Shown: piece by piece, positions 8,077 to 16,168 of the stretch
Position numbering within the stretch: the stretch's first letter is position 1
Layout of the letters: each line of letters starts with the position of its first letter
Source of the DNA: Kluyvera sp040932435
GTDB lineage: Bacteria; Pseudomonadota; Gammaproteobacteria; Enterobacterales; Enterobacteriaceae
Assembly: GCF_040932435.1 (NCBI RefSeq)
Contig: NZ_JBFQGA010000001.1
Span: 1 to 64,000 of the forward strand
Direction: 5' to 3'
DNA length: 64,000 nt
The notes under the pieces: model-generated
Told to the model about the DNA's origin: nothing
The model's database searches: none
Seen by the model: only the letters and a program-made list of their open reading frames with translations
Position numbers and translations under genes: made by a program

Positions 8077-8958
8077 TTACTTCTTACGTCCGGTTATCCG
8101 GCACCATTCTTCTTTTTCGACCACCGGGTCGAGATCGAAAAGCTCAGTGTAGGCTTCACATACGCTATCCGCTTGGCTTGCCAAGATTCCAGAAAGGCCC
8201 AGCAGACCGCCTGTAACCGGCAGCACGCTGATTAACGGCGCCAACTCGCGTAATGGGCCTGCTAAGATGTTAGCGACCACCACGTCGGCTTTCATGGCTT
8301 CTGGCTGATCCTGTGGCAGGTAGAGTTCCAAGCGTTCGGAAACACCGTTGCGCTGCGCGTTATCACGGCTGGCCTGAATGGCCTGCGGATCGATATCGAT
8401 GCCAATCGCTTTTGCTGCCCCGAGTTTTAGCGCGGCGATCGCTAAGATCCCTGAACCGCAGCCGAAATCGATAACCGTTTTACCAACCAGATCGAGGCCA
8501 TCAAGCCATTGCAGGCATAGCGAGGTGGTTGGGTGGGTGCCGGTGCCAAACGCCAAGCCGGGATCAAGCATCACGTTAACCGCGTTAACGTCCGGCACGT
8601 CTCGCCAGCTTGGGCAAATCCACAGACGTTCCCCGAAACGCATTGGGTGGAAGTTATCCATCCACTCGCGCTCCCAGTCTTTGTCTTCAAGCTGCTCAAT
8701 TTTGTGGGCAAAGCCGGTTCCCAGCAGCGGATGCTGTTCTAGGATAGCGACGACTTCCTTCATGTCGGTTTCTGCATCGAACAGGCCAATAACGTCAGTA
8801 TCACCCCACAGGCGAGTTTCGCCCGGCAGCGGCTCAAAAACCGGGGTGTCATGCGTATCTTGGAAGGTGATAGAGACCGAACCGGCTTCCATCAGCGCAT
8901 CGCTAAGATCTTCGGCATTCGCGCCGGTTGTATTCAGTTTTAGTTGGATCCACGGCAT
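8077..8958 (-). CDS. prmA: PrmA, ribosomal protein L11 methyltransferase
   Basis: This enzyme of 293 residues transfers methyl groups from S-adenosylmethionine to several amino groups of ribosomal protein L11. The N-terminal ferredoxin-like domain (about 1-55) recognises L11. The catalytic domain carries DPGLAFGTGTHPTT at 132-145, the SAM motif DFGCGSG at 164-170, and NILAGPL at 230-236. Length equals the E. coli protein. It lies 11 bases downstream of panF on the same strand, as in E. coli, so it is probably co-transcribed with panF. Loss of prmA gives little phenotype in E. coli. Confidence 0.98.
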   Translation of the reverse strand: MPWIQLKLNTTGANAEDLSDALMEAGSVSITFQDTHDTPVFEPLPGETRLWGDTDVIGLFDAETDMKEVVAILEQHPLLGTGFAHKIEQLEDKDWEREWMDNFHPMRFGERLWICPSWRDVPDVNAVNVMLDPGLAFGTGTHPTTSLCLQWLDGLDLVGKTVIDFGCGSGILAIAALKLGAAKAIGIDIDPQAIQASRDNAQRNGVSERLELYLPQDQPEAMKADVVVANILAGPLRELAPLISVLPVTGGLLGLSGILASQADSVCEAYTELFDLDPVVEKEEWCRITGRKK

Positions 8959-8969
8959 GGCAAAACTCT

Positions 8970-10421
8970 TTATTTATCAGTAGAAATTACGGCAACCTGT
9001 GGGACGGGATGACCAAAACGGTTCCCCACCACAAATGCCAGCAAACTTAACAGTAACGAAGGCACAATCGGATGGAAGCCCAAGTACTGAACGTTAAACG
9101 AGGCCAGCACGGCATACAGTACGCCGCCGACAATCATGGCGCTTAGCGCACCGGTGGCGTTGGCACGCTCCCAGTATAATCCCAGCACCAGCGGCCACAG
9201 GAACACCGCTTCCAGCCCACCGAAAGCCAGCAGGTTCAGCCAGATAATCATCTCTGGCGGTCGCCAGGCGGCCAACAGCAGCAGTGCGCCTAAAATCAGC
9301 GTGATTGCCGCAGACATCCGCTTAAGGCGGCGTTCATTTTGCATCTGTTCAGGGTGCAGGTTCAGATAGAGATCTTTGATGATCGTAGCGGAACTTTGCA
9401 ACAACTGGGCATTAATTGTCGACATAATTGCCGCCATCGGCGCGGCGAGGAAAATGCCAGCGGCAAACGGCGGAAGCACTTTCACCATCAGCGTTGGGAT
9501 CACCAGATCCGGTACGGTGAGGTCGGGGATCACCGCGCGACCGAGTGCGCCCGCAAGGTGCATACCGAACATCAGGATAGCCACCACGATAGTGCCGATG
9601 ATTATCCCCCGGTGGACGGCTTTGCTGTCCTTATAAGAAATACAGCGCACGGCGGTGTGGGGAAGACCAATCACGCCAAAACAGACCAGTACCCAGAAAG
9701 AGGTCATAAAGGTCGGCGTGAGAATGTCATCAGCCCCTTGCGGCGACACCAGTTTCGGATCGATAGTCTCCAGCGTGTGCACCGCGTTGCTCAGGCCACC
9801 CGCGGCGTGGACGATACCAACCAGCAGCACAATCGTGCCGATAAGCATCACCAAGCCCTGCATGGTGTCGTTGAGCACGCTGGCGCGGAAGCCGCCAAAT
9901 GCCGTATACAGCGCGATACTGATACCAAAGATGAGCAGCCCGGTTTCATAGGGAATACCGGCGGCTGTTTCCAGCAGACGTGCGCCGCCGATGAACTGCA
10001 CGGTCATGGCGCCAACAAACGCAACCAGCAGGCTCAGGCTTGCCAGCCAGACCAGTAGCCGGCTTTGGTAACGGGCAAACAGCATATCGTTGAGCGTCAC
10101 CGCGTTATAGCGGCGGGCGAGAATAGCGAATTTTTTACCCAGCACGCCGAGCGAAAGCCAGATGGCCGGCAGCTGGATCATCGCCAGCAGCACCCAGCCG
10201 AGCCCGTATTTATAGGCGGCTCCAGGCCCACCGATAAACGAGCTGGCGCTGATGTAGGTGGCGGTTAACGTCATCGCAAGGACGATGCCCCCCATCGAGC
10301 GGCTGCCAAGGAAGTATTCGTTAAGAAAGTTTCCCGTTGTGCGTTTACGCATGGCGTAAATGGATAAACCAAACACCACGACCAGATAGGCGATGAGCGG
10401 CAGAATGACTTCAAGCTGCAT
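8970..10421 (-). CDS. panF: PanF, sodium/pantothenate symporter
   Basis: This inner-membrane protein of 483 residues imports pantothenate, the coenzyme A precursor, together with sodium. It belongs to the solute:sodium symporter (SSS) family. About 13 hydrophobic helices are visible, with the SSS segments YFLGSRSMGG near residue 40 and AYISASSFIGGPGAAYKYG near 55-75. Length matches E. coli PanF. The start overlaps the end of yhdT by 11 bases, and prmA follows after 11, which suggests one transcript yhdT-panF-prmA. Confidence 0.97.
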   Translation of the reverse strand: MQLEVILPLIAYLVVVFGLSIYAMRKRTTGNFLNEYFLGSRSMGGIVLAMTLTATYISASSFIGGPGAAYKYGLGWVLLAMIQLPAIWLSLGVLGKKFAILARRYNAVTLNDMLFARYQSRLLVWLASLSLLVAFVGAMTVQFIGGARLLETAAGIPYETGLLIFGISIALYTAFGGFRASVLNDTMQGLVMLIGTIVLLVGIVHAAGGLSNAVHTLETIDPKLVSPQGADDILTPTFMTSFWVLVCFGVIGLPHTAVRCISYKDSKAVHRGIIIGTIVVAILMFGMHLAGALGRAVIPDLTVPDLVIPTLMVKVLPPFAAGIFLAAPMAAIMSTINAQLLQSSATIIKDLYLNLHPEQMQNERRLKRMSAAITLILGALLLLAAWRPPEMIIWLNLLAFGGLEAVFLWPLVLGLYWERANATGALSAMIVGGVLYAVLASFNVQYLGFHPIVPSLLLSLLAFVVGNRFGHPVPQVAVISTDK

Positions 10422-10656
10422 TATCGTCGTCCTCCAGCGGAATATCGCGATAGATAAATTTCACCATCGCCCAGCACAACAAAATAAAAATCAGCGGCGT
10501 GAGCAAACAGGCCATTTCAAACCAGTGCGGCAAGCCAGTGAATCCTTGAATTGAATTAGGCAAGTAAGCACTTGCTAACCATGCTGCTAGATAAAGAAGG
10601 GTTAGCCACAGCGCCCAGCGCGCCTCTTTATGGGCCTGAACAAAACGCTTGTCCAT
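10411..10656 (-). CDS. yhdT: YhdT family small membrane protein (DUF997)
   Basis: A protein of 81 residues with two predicted transmembrane helices, about 17-35 and 47-67, and an acidic C-terminal tail (LEDDDNAA). Its function is unknown. The family is nearly always encoded just before panF, as here with an 11-base overlap, so a role linked to the transporter is plausible but only inferred. Start chosen at MDKRF because it gives the usual family length (80 in E. coli). Confidence 0.93.
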   Translation of the reverse strand: MDKRFVQAHKEARWALWLTLLYLAAWLASAYLPNSIQGFTGLPHWFEMACLLTPLIFILLCWAMVKFIYRDIPLEDDDNAA

Positions 10657-10724
10657 TTTTTGTCCCTTGTGGATGAAGAAAGCGGGGATTGTACCGCAAG
10701 GAAAAGATGAGGGGAGCGAAAAAG

Positions 10725-10751
10725 AAAAAAGGCCGGAAATACCGGCCTTTT
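10725..10751 (-). terminator. accBC terminator
   Basis: AAAAGGCCGG (10727-10736) and CCGGCCTTTT (10742-10751) close a 5-base loop. On the minus strand a long T-rich tract follows. It lies 15 bases after the accC stop codon and separates accC from yhdT. Confidence 0.92.
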
Positions 10752-10766
10752 GCTGAGACGACAGGA

Positions 10767-12116
10767 TTATTTTTCCTGCAATCCGAGTTTTTTCTCCAGA
10801 TAGTGGATGTTGGTACCACCATGCTGGAAGTGCTCATCGCTCATGATACGCATCTGCAGATCGACGTTGGTTTTGATGCCATCGATGATCAGTTCTTGCA
10901 GTGCATTCTTCATGCGAGAAATCGCCACGTCACGGGTCTCACCAAAGCAGATGAGTTTGCCAATCATTGAGTCATAGTACGGTGGTACGGTGTAACCAGC
11001 GTAAATATGAGACTCCCAACGAACGCCAAAACCGCCTGGTGCGTGGAAACGGGTGATTTTGCCCGGGCTTGGCAGGAAGGTGTTCGGGTCTTCGGCGTTG
11101 ATACGGCATTCCACCGCATGGCCACGAACCTGCACTTCTTCTTGCTTGATGGACAGCGGCTGACCGGCAGCGATACGCAGCTGCTCTTTGATAAGGTCAA
11201 CGCCGGTGATCATCTCGGTAACCGGGTGCTCTACCTGGATACGGGTGTTCATTTCAATGAAGTAGAACTCACCGTTTTCGAACAGGAACTCGAAAGTACC
11301 CGCGCCACGGTAGCCAATATCCACACAGGCTTTCGCACAGCGTTCGCCGATGTAGCGACGACGTTCTGGGGTGATACCCGGCGCTGGCGCTTCTTCGACG
11401 ACTTTCTGGTGACGACGCTGCATGGAGCAGTCACGTTCAGCCAGATAGATAGCGTTACCCTGACCATCAGCCAGCACCTGAATCTCGATGTGACGAGGAT
11501 TTTCCAGGTACTTCTCCATGTAGACCATGTCGTTGTTGAAGGCGGCTTTCGCTTCAGCTTTGGTCATTGCAATGGACTGCGCCAGGTCGGTGTCGCTGCG
11601 CACAACGCGCATACCACGACCACCACCGCCGCCAGAAGCTTTGATGATAACCGGGTAGCCGATGCGTTTAGCATGGGCGCGGTTAACGTCCATGTCTTCG
11701 CCCAGCGGGCCGTCAGAGCCAGGAACAGTAGGCACACCTGCTTTTTTCATCGCGGTGATCGCAGACACTTTATCGCCCATCAGGCGGATAGTGTCGGCTT
11801 TCGGGCCGATGAAGATAAAGCCAGAACGTTCAACCTGCTCGGCAAAGTTGGCGTTCTCAGAGAGGAAGCCATAGCCTGGGTGGATAGCAACAGCCCCGGT
11901 GATCTCAGCGGCGCTGATGATAGCAGGGATGTTCAGGTAGCTTTTAACGGACGGAGCCGGGCCAATACAAACCGTCTCATCCGCCAGTAATACGTGTTTT
12001 AAATCGCGATCCGCAGTGGAGTGCACAGCGACGGTCTTGATGCCCAGTTCTTTACAGGCACGAAGAATACGCAGTGCGATCTCGCCACGGTTAGCGATGA
12101 CAATTTTATCCAGCAT
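10767..12116 (-). CDS. accC: AccC, biotin carboxylase subunit of acetyl-CoA carboxylase
   Basis: This enzyme of 449 residues uses ATP and bicarbonate to carboxylate the biotin on AccB, the first step of fatty-acid synthesis. It is an ATP-grasp protein: pre-ATP domain 1-110, ATP-binding Lys116 and Lys159, the glycine-rich flap GGGGGRGMR at 162-170, and the metal-binding segment FIEMNTRIQVEHP near 285-297. The start at 12116 (MLDKIVIANRG) gives the same length as E. coli. An in-frame upstream extension to 12161 would overlap accB and is rejected. accC follows accB by 10 bases; the two are made as one operon. Confidence 0.99.
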   Translation of the reverse strand: MLDKIVIANRGEIALRILRACKELGIKTVAVHSTADRDLKHVLLADETVCIGPAPSVKSYLNIPAIISAAEITGAVAIHPGYGFLSENANFAEQVERSGFIFIGPKADTIRLMGDKVSAITAMKKAGVPTVPGSDGPLGEDMDVNRAHAKRIGYPVIIKASGGGGGRGMRVVRSDTDLAQSIAMTKAEAKAAFNNDMVYMEKYLENPRHIEIQVLADGQGNAIYLAERDCSMQRRHQKVVEEAPAPGITPERRRYIGERCAKACVDIGYRGAGTFEFLFENGEFYFIEMNTRIQVEHPVTEMITGVDLIKEQLRIAAGQPLSIKQEEVQVRGHAVECRINAEDPNTFLPSPGKITRFHAPGGFGVRWESHIYAGYTVPPYYDSMIGKLICFGETRDVAISRMKNALQELIIDGIKTNVDLQMRIMSDEHFQHGGTNIHYLEKKLGLQEK

Positions 12117-12126
12117 CTTCGCCTCG

Positions 12127-12591
12127 TTACTCGATGACGACCAGAGGCTCGTCAAATTCAACCGGTTGACCGCTTTCTACCAGGATTGCTTTCACAGTCC
12201 CTGATTTATCAGCTTCGATCTGGTTCATCATTTTCATCGCTTCAACGATGCACAGGGTGTCGCCCACGTTTACTTTCTGACCAATTTCCACGAATGCTTT
12301 AGCATCCGGGCCTGGTGTGCGATAGAAAGTACCAACCATTGGGGAACGTACGATGTGACCACTGATTTCAGCTTTAGCCGGAGCTTCGGCTGCAGCCGGT
12401 GCTGCTGCCGCAACAGGTGCTGCCTGCGGTTGCATAACAGGCGCTGCGTAGGCCTGCTGCATCACTGGATAGCCGGTATTTGGAGCTGAGCGGCTGATGC
12501 GCACAGACTCTTCGCCTTCAGAAATTTCCAGTTCGTTGATGCCAGACTCTTCGACCAGCTCGATCAGTTTTTTAATCTTACGAATATCCAT
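12127..12591 (-). CDS. accB: AccB, biotin carboxyl carrier protein
   Basis: A carrier of 154 residues (E. coli 156) that moves carboxybiotin between AccC and the AccAD transferase. It has an N-terminal AccC-binding region, an Ala/Pro-rich flexible linker at about 46-75, and the C-terminal biotinyl domain with EAMKMMN, where Lys120 is biotinylated. The start at 12591 (MDIRKIKKL) gives the family length; the longer frame back to 12744 lies inside aroQ. It sits 22 bases after aroQ. In E. coli AccB limits its own operon; the sequence here cannot confirm that. Confidence 0.99.
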   Translation of the reverse strand: MDIRKIKKLIELVEESGINELEISEGEESVRISRSAPNTGYPVMQQAYAAPVMQPQAAPVAAAAPAAAEAPAKAEISGHIVRSPMVGTFYRTPGPDAKAFVEIGQKVNVGDTLCIVEAMKMMNQIEADKSGTVKAILVESGQPVEFDEPLVVIE

Positions 12592-12613
12592 GAGTGGGTT
12601 CCGTACTCTTTGT

Positions 12614-13066
12614 TTAGTGTGATTGTGACAGGCGTTTAACCGCCGTCTGTAAAGCGTATGAATAGCCGTCAGCGCCGAGTCCGCAGATAACGCCGGAAGC
12701 GATATCAGACAGATACGAGTGATGGCGGAATGGTTCGCGCGCATGCACGTTGCTCAGGTGGATCTCGATAAACGGGATACTCACCGCCAGCAGCGCATCG
12801 CGAATGGCAACGCTTGTGTGCGTAAACGCGGCCGGATTAATCAGGATATAGTCAATGTTGTCTTTAGCCTGATGAATACGGTCGATGAGAACGTACTCGG
12901 CGTTAGATTGCAGACTGTCTAACGTGACGTTTAGCGTTTCGGCTTCCGCGTTTAATTGGCTAACGATCTGGGAAAGCGTCAGCGTGCCGTACTTCTCTGG
13001 CTCACGGGTGCCTAACATATTCAGGTTCGGGCCGTTTAAAAGCAAAATGCGGAACTTGTCAGTCAT
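12614..13066 (-). CDS. aroQ: AroQ, type II 3-dehydroquinate dehydratase
   Basis: This 150-residue enzyme converts 3-dehydroquinate to 3-dehydroshikimate in the shikimate route to aromatic amino acids. Type II features are present: LLNGPNLNMLGTREPEKYG at about 8-27 with catalytic Tyr26, NPAAFTHTS in the middle, and EIHLSNVHAREPFRHHS with the substrate-binding His and Arg. Length equals E. coli AroQ. E. coli also has a type I enzyme, AroD, elsewhere. It lies just upstream of accBC on the same strand; in E. coli the accBC promoter region overlaps this gene. Confidence 0.97.
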   Translation of the reverse strand: MTDKFRILLLNGPNLNMLGTREPEKYGTLTLSQIVSQLNAEAETLNVTLDSLQSNAEYVLIDRIHQAKDNIDYILINPAAFTHTSVAIRDALLAVSIPFIEIHLSNVHAREPFRHHSYLSDIASGVICGLGADGYSYALQTAVKRLSQSH

Positions 13067-13300
13067 TGTGCTGCTATCTCCTGCAATTCTCGGGTAAAAA
13101 ACAAAATATACCTTCGATACGCGATTGTCACCTTTTCAGAGGTCAAAAACCCCTTTCAGGAAAACCAAGGTCGCACATTATAACTATTTCGTAGCATTTG
13201 GCAGCTAAATACTGGTCTTATCAGGGAAGATTATCAACCGCTATCGTGAAAAGAACACCGAACGATAAAAGAAATGCGGGAAAACGCACACATCGTGACG

Positions 13301-13900
13301 CTAACGCACCCATTGGCGAAACTTCTTATAGCGACACGCCAGTAGGGCGATTGCGCAAACGAAGTAAATCACTGGCAGCGGCGAGATTATCTTCACCGAC
13401 CAGATAAAATGAATAGGGGCGAGGATCGCGACAAGATAGACGAAGTTATGTAGCTGCTGCCAGCGTCGCCCCAGTTTTCGCTGCATCGCCTGCGTTGAGG
13501 TAATTGCCAGCGCCAGTAAAATCAGCCAGCAGGTAAAACCTAACAACAGATAAGGCCGGGTAATGATCTCCTGCCCTAACAGTGAGAAGTTGCGAATCCC
13601 CAGCTCTAACAAACTATAACTGGTGAGATGAAGGGTCGCCCACGCGAAGCACCACAGCCCAAGCAAGCGGCGAACGCGAATGAGCAGCGGTTGTTTAGCG
13701 TAGCGCGCCAGCGGGGTAACCAGTAAGGTTGCCAGCAGCAATTTCAGAGCCATCCTACCGGTAAAGTGCTGAATATCCTTAACGGGATCGGCACTTAGCT
13801 GCCCTTGCGAAACCGCCCAAAAAAGCCAAACAAACGGTAAAAATGCCGCGAGATGCAGGCAGACTTTCAGCCATGTGACCTGTCGAGCCGTTAAACGCAT
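13301..13900 (-). CDS. msrQ: MsrQ, heme-binding membrane subunit of the MsrPQ methionine sulfoxide reductase
   Basis: An inner-membrane protein of 199 residues from the ferric-reductase-like family. About six hydrophobic helices are visible, with His residues in the helices (for example in ATLHLTS and LHNFVYLVAILAPIHF) suited to bind heme. It passes electrons from the quinone pool to MsrP. The start overlaps the msrP stop by one base (TAATG), so translation is probably coupled. In E. coli K-12 msrPQ sits far away beside a two-component system; here it is between acuI and aroQ. Confidence 0.95.
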   Translation of the reverse strand: MRLTARQVTWLKVCLHLAAFLPFVWLFWAVSQGQLSADPVKDIQHFTGRMALKLLLATLLVTPLARYAKQPLLIRVRRLLGLWCFAWATLHLTSYSLLELGIRNFSLLGQEIITRPYLLLGFTCWLILLALAITSTQAMQRKLGRRWQQLHNFVYLVAILAPIHFIWSVKIISPLPVIYFVCAIALLACRYKKFRQWVR

Positions 13901-14898
13901 TAAAAATTCTCCCGCAAATTCAGTCCGCGATACAGCGACGCAACTTCATCGGCATAGCCGTTAAACAGCAGCGTCGGCTGACGCTGCACGTCAAGAATAC
14001 CGCCGGCCCCGATAAAACGTTCGGTCGCCTGCGACCAGCGAGGGTGATCGACGTGTGGGTTGACGTTAGCGTAGAAACCATACTCGTTCGGCGCGGCGAG
14101 ATTCCAAGTGGAGTCGGGACGATCGCGGGTGAGCATAATGCTGACGATGGATTTAATGCCTTTAAAGCCGTATTTCCACGGTACGGTCAAGCGAATGGGG
14201 GCCCCATTTTGCGGCGGTAGCGCTTTGCCATAAACGCCAACGGTAAGCAGGGTGAGCGGATTCATTGCCTCATCCAAACGCAATCCTTCTATATAAGGAT
14301 AGGCTAACCCGCCGCCGATAAAGCGGTCCTTCTGTCCCGGCATATTCTCGGGGGAATAGAGCGTCTTAAAGGCGACATATTTCGCATTGCTGGTGGGTTC
14401 GACGGCGGCCAGCAGTTTATGCAACGGAAACCCAATCCACGGTACCACCATCGACCAAGCCTCGACGCAGCGCATCCGATAGATTCTCTCTTCCAGCGGA
14501 AAACGTTTGGTCAAGTCATCGTGATCGAGTGTGAGCGGTTTGGCTACCTCGCCGCCGATGGTGAGCTTCCACGGATTTGTCGGCAGGCTTCCGGCATTGG
14601 CTGCGGGATCCGCTTTATCAAGCCCAAACTCATAGAAGTTATTGTAGCCAGTGACTTTATTTTCCGGCGTGAGCGTTAACTTATTCTGCCAGTGGGCGGG
14701 TTTATCGAAGGTTAGTGCGGGGCCCGAGGGTGCAGGAGGGCGATCGTTGCCTTTAAACCAGTCGGTAAGGCTGGAGGCATGAAGTGGCAGGGAGGCTGCT
14801 GCAGTACCAATACCCAGCATCTTCAGGACCTGGCGGCGTTTCAGCATAAATACGGACTCTGCGGTGACGTCCGATTCGGTTAATTTTTTCTGGCTCAT
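13900..14898 (-). CDS. msrP: MsrP, periplasmic molybdopterin methionine sulfoxide reductase, catalytic subunit
   Basis: A protein of 332 residues that repairs oxidised methionine in periplasmic proteins, using a molybdopterin cofactor and electrons from MsrQ. It has a Tat signal with the twin arginine at residues 21-22 (KRRQVLKMLG), then the sulfite-oxidase fold with the molybdenum-ligating Cys144 in RMRCVEAWSMVVPW. The C-terminal part (DHPRWSQATERFIG) matches E. coli MsrP (334 residues). I chose ATG 14898 because GGAGAG stands just before it; an upstream ATG at 14913 has no good ribosome binding site and would lie inside a hairpin. First gene of msrPQ. Confidence 0.96.
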   Translation of the reverse strand: MSQKKLTESDVTAESVFMLKRRQVLKMLGIGTAAASLPLHASSLTDWFKGNDRPPAPSGPALTFDKPAHWQNKLTLTPENKVTGYNNFYEFGLDKADPAANAGSLPTNPWKLTIGGEVAKPLTLDHDDLTKRFPLEERIYRMRCVEAWSMVVPWIGFPLHKLLAAVEPTSNAKYVAFKTLYSPENMPGQKDRFIGGGLAYPYIEGLRLDEAMNPLTLLTVGVYGKALPPQNGAPIRLTVPWKYGFKGIKSIVSIMLTRDRPDSTWNLAAPNEYGFYANVNPHVDHPRWSQATERFIGAGGILDVQRQPTLLFNGYADEVASLYRGLNLRENF

Positions 14899-14904
14899 TG
14901 TGCT

Positions 14905-14936
14905 CTCCGTCATGCATTTTTCTAAGCATGACGGAG
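14905..14936 (-). promoter_or_regulatory. hairpin covering the msrP ribosome binding site
   Basis: CTCCGTCATGC (14905-14915) and GCATGACGGAG (14926-14936) are perfect 11-bp inverted copies around a 10-base loop. On the minus-strand RNA the downstream arm contains the GGAG of the msrP ribosome binding site, 6 bases before the ATG at 14898. When folded, this would hide the site. It could control msrP translation, or could be a DNA operator. Neither is known to me. Confidence 0.65.
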
Positions 14937-14975
14937 GCTATGTGTTATTGCGAATTTATCACGAAAAATTGCATA

Positions 14976-15950
14976 TTAGGCGATTTTGACCAACGTACGG
15001 CCCTGGATCTGGTTGTTAATGATCTTGTCGGCAAACTCAGGAGCCTGTGCCAGAGCAATCTCCGTTGCGCTTTGCTCAAAGAACGATTCGGGTAAATCGT
15101 GAACCAATCGTTTCCAGGCTTCTGCGCGGCGCGGCGCTGGCGTCATCACGGAATCAACACCCTGCAAACGGACGTTACGCAGAATAAACGGCATGACGGT
15201 TGTTGGCAGGGCAAAGCCGCCGGCCAGACCACAGGCCGCGACGCAGCCGCCGTAGTTCATCTGCGCCAGCACTTTTGCCAACACTTTATCGCCAACGGTA
15301 TCGATAGCGCCGGCCCAGAGCTGTTTTTCCAACGGTCGGGTTTCGGCAAACTCATCGCGGCCAAGAATACGGTTCGCACCCAGTGCACGCAGATAATCAT
15401 GGGTGCTCTCGCGCCCTGACACCGCCACTACTTGGTAACCCAGCTTGTGTAACAGCGCGATAGCGGTACTGCCCACGCCGCCGCTGGCACCGGTCACGAC
15501 AATCTCACCGTCCTCAGGACGAACGCCAGCATCTTCAAGCGCCATCACGCACAGCATGGCGGTGAAACCGGCGGTACCGATAATCATTGCCTGACGCCCA
15601 TCAAGACCTGCAGGTTGCGGCACCAGCCAGTCAGCGTTAACGCGAGCGCGGCTAGACAACCCACCCCAATGGTTTTCGCCCACGCCCCAGCCGGTCAGCA
15701 GCACCGGTTGACCTGGTGTAAAACGCGCGTCGTCACTGGTGTGAACCGTACCCGCGAAATCAATCCCCGGTACCATTGGGAAATTACGGATGATTTTTCC
15801 CTTGCCGGTGATGGCCAGCGCATCCTTGTAGTTCAGGCTGGACCACTGAACATCGACGGTGACATTCCCCTGCGGCAGCAAACTATCGTCTACGGCTTTG
15901 ACTGCGGCAACGGTTTTGCCATCCTGCTGATCTAAGATGAGAGCTTGCAT
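14976..15950 (-). CDS. acuI: AcuI (YhdH), NADPH-dependent acrylyl-CoA reductase
   Basis: A zinc-independent medium-chain dehydrogenase/reductase of 324 residues, the same length as E. coli YhdH. The family enzyme reduces acryloyl-CoA to propanoyl-CoA and protects against acrylate. The GroES-like N-terminal domain contains SLNYKDALAITGKG. The Rossmann domain has VTGASGGVGSTAIALLHKLGY, with the NADPH-binding Ser-Gly-Arg after it (VVAVSGRES). The monocistronic unit lies between msrPQ and divergent csrD, as yhdH does in E. coli relative to csrD. Confidence 0.94.
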   Translation of the reverse strand: MQALILDQQDGKTVAAVKAVDDSLLPQGNVTVDVQWSSLNYKDALAITGKGKIIRNFPMVPGIDFAGTVHTSDDARFTPGQPVLLTGWGVGENHWGGLSSRARVNADWLVPQPAGLDGRQAMIIGTAGFTAMLCVMALEDAGVRPEDGEIVVTGASGGVGSTAIALLHKLGYQVVAVSGRESTHDYLRALGANRILGRDEFAETRPLEKQLWAGAIDTVGDKVLAKVLAQMNYGGCVAACGLAGGFALPTTVMPFILRNVRLQGVDSVMTPAPRRAEAWKRLVHDLPESFFEQSATEIALAQAPEFADKIINNQIQGRTLVKIA

Positions 15951-16122
15951 AACCCTTCCTTACATGGACTGTATAGTGAAAAAATTTAGCTGGGACTATA
16001 CTCGTTTATCATCATTTGATGGCGATTTGGCGCAATAAATTGCCAGATCCGCCAGGTTTGGTAGTATGCCGACCTGGTATGACATGTTAGTGCTTACTTC
16101 TGGTAAGACACAGACGCTAGCT

Positions 16123-16139
16123 CCCGATATTCTATCGGG
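16123..16139 (+). promoter_or_regulatory. csrD leader hairpin
   Basis: CCCGATA (16123-16129) and TATCGGG (16133-16139) form a perfect stem 30 bases before the csrD start codon. It lies in the 218-base gap between divergent acuI and csrD. Its role is unknown. Confidence 0.4.
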
Positions 16140-16168
16140 TATGATTAATCTACGGAGTTAACTCAAGG

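Noticed and set aside
11007..11990. Long open frame antisense to accC (over 300 codons)
   Set aside because: It is a mirror of the strongly coding accC frame. Its residue make-up is odd (many His, Arg, Thr) and no family is recognisable. accC itself is complete with all catalytic residues.
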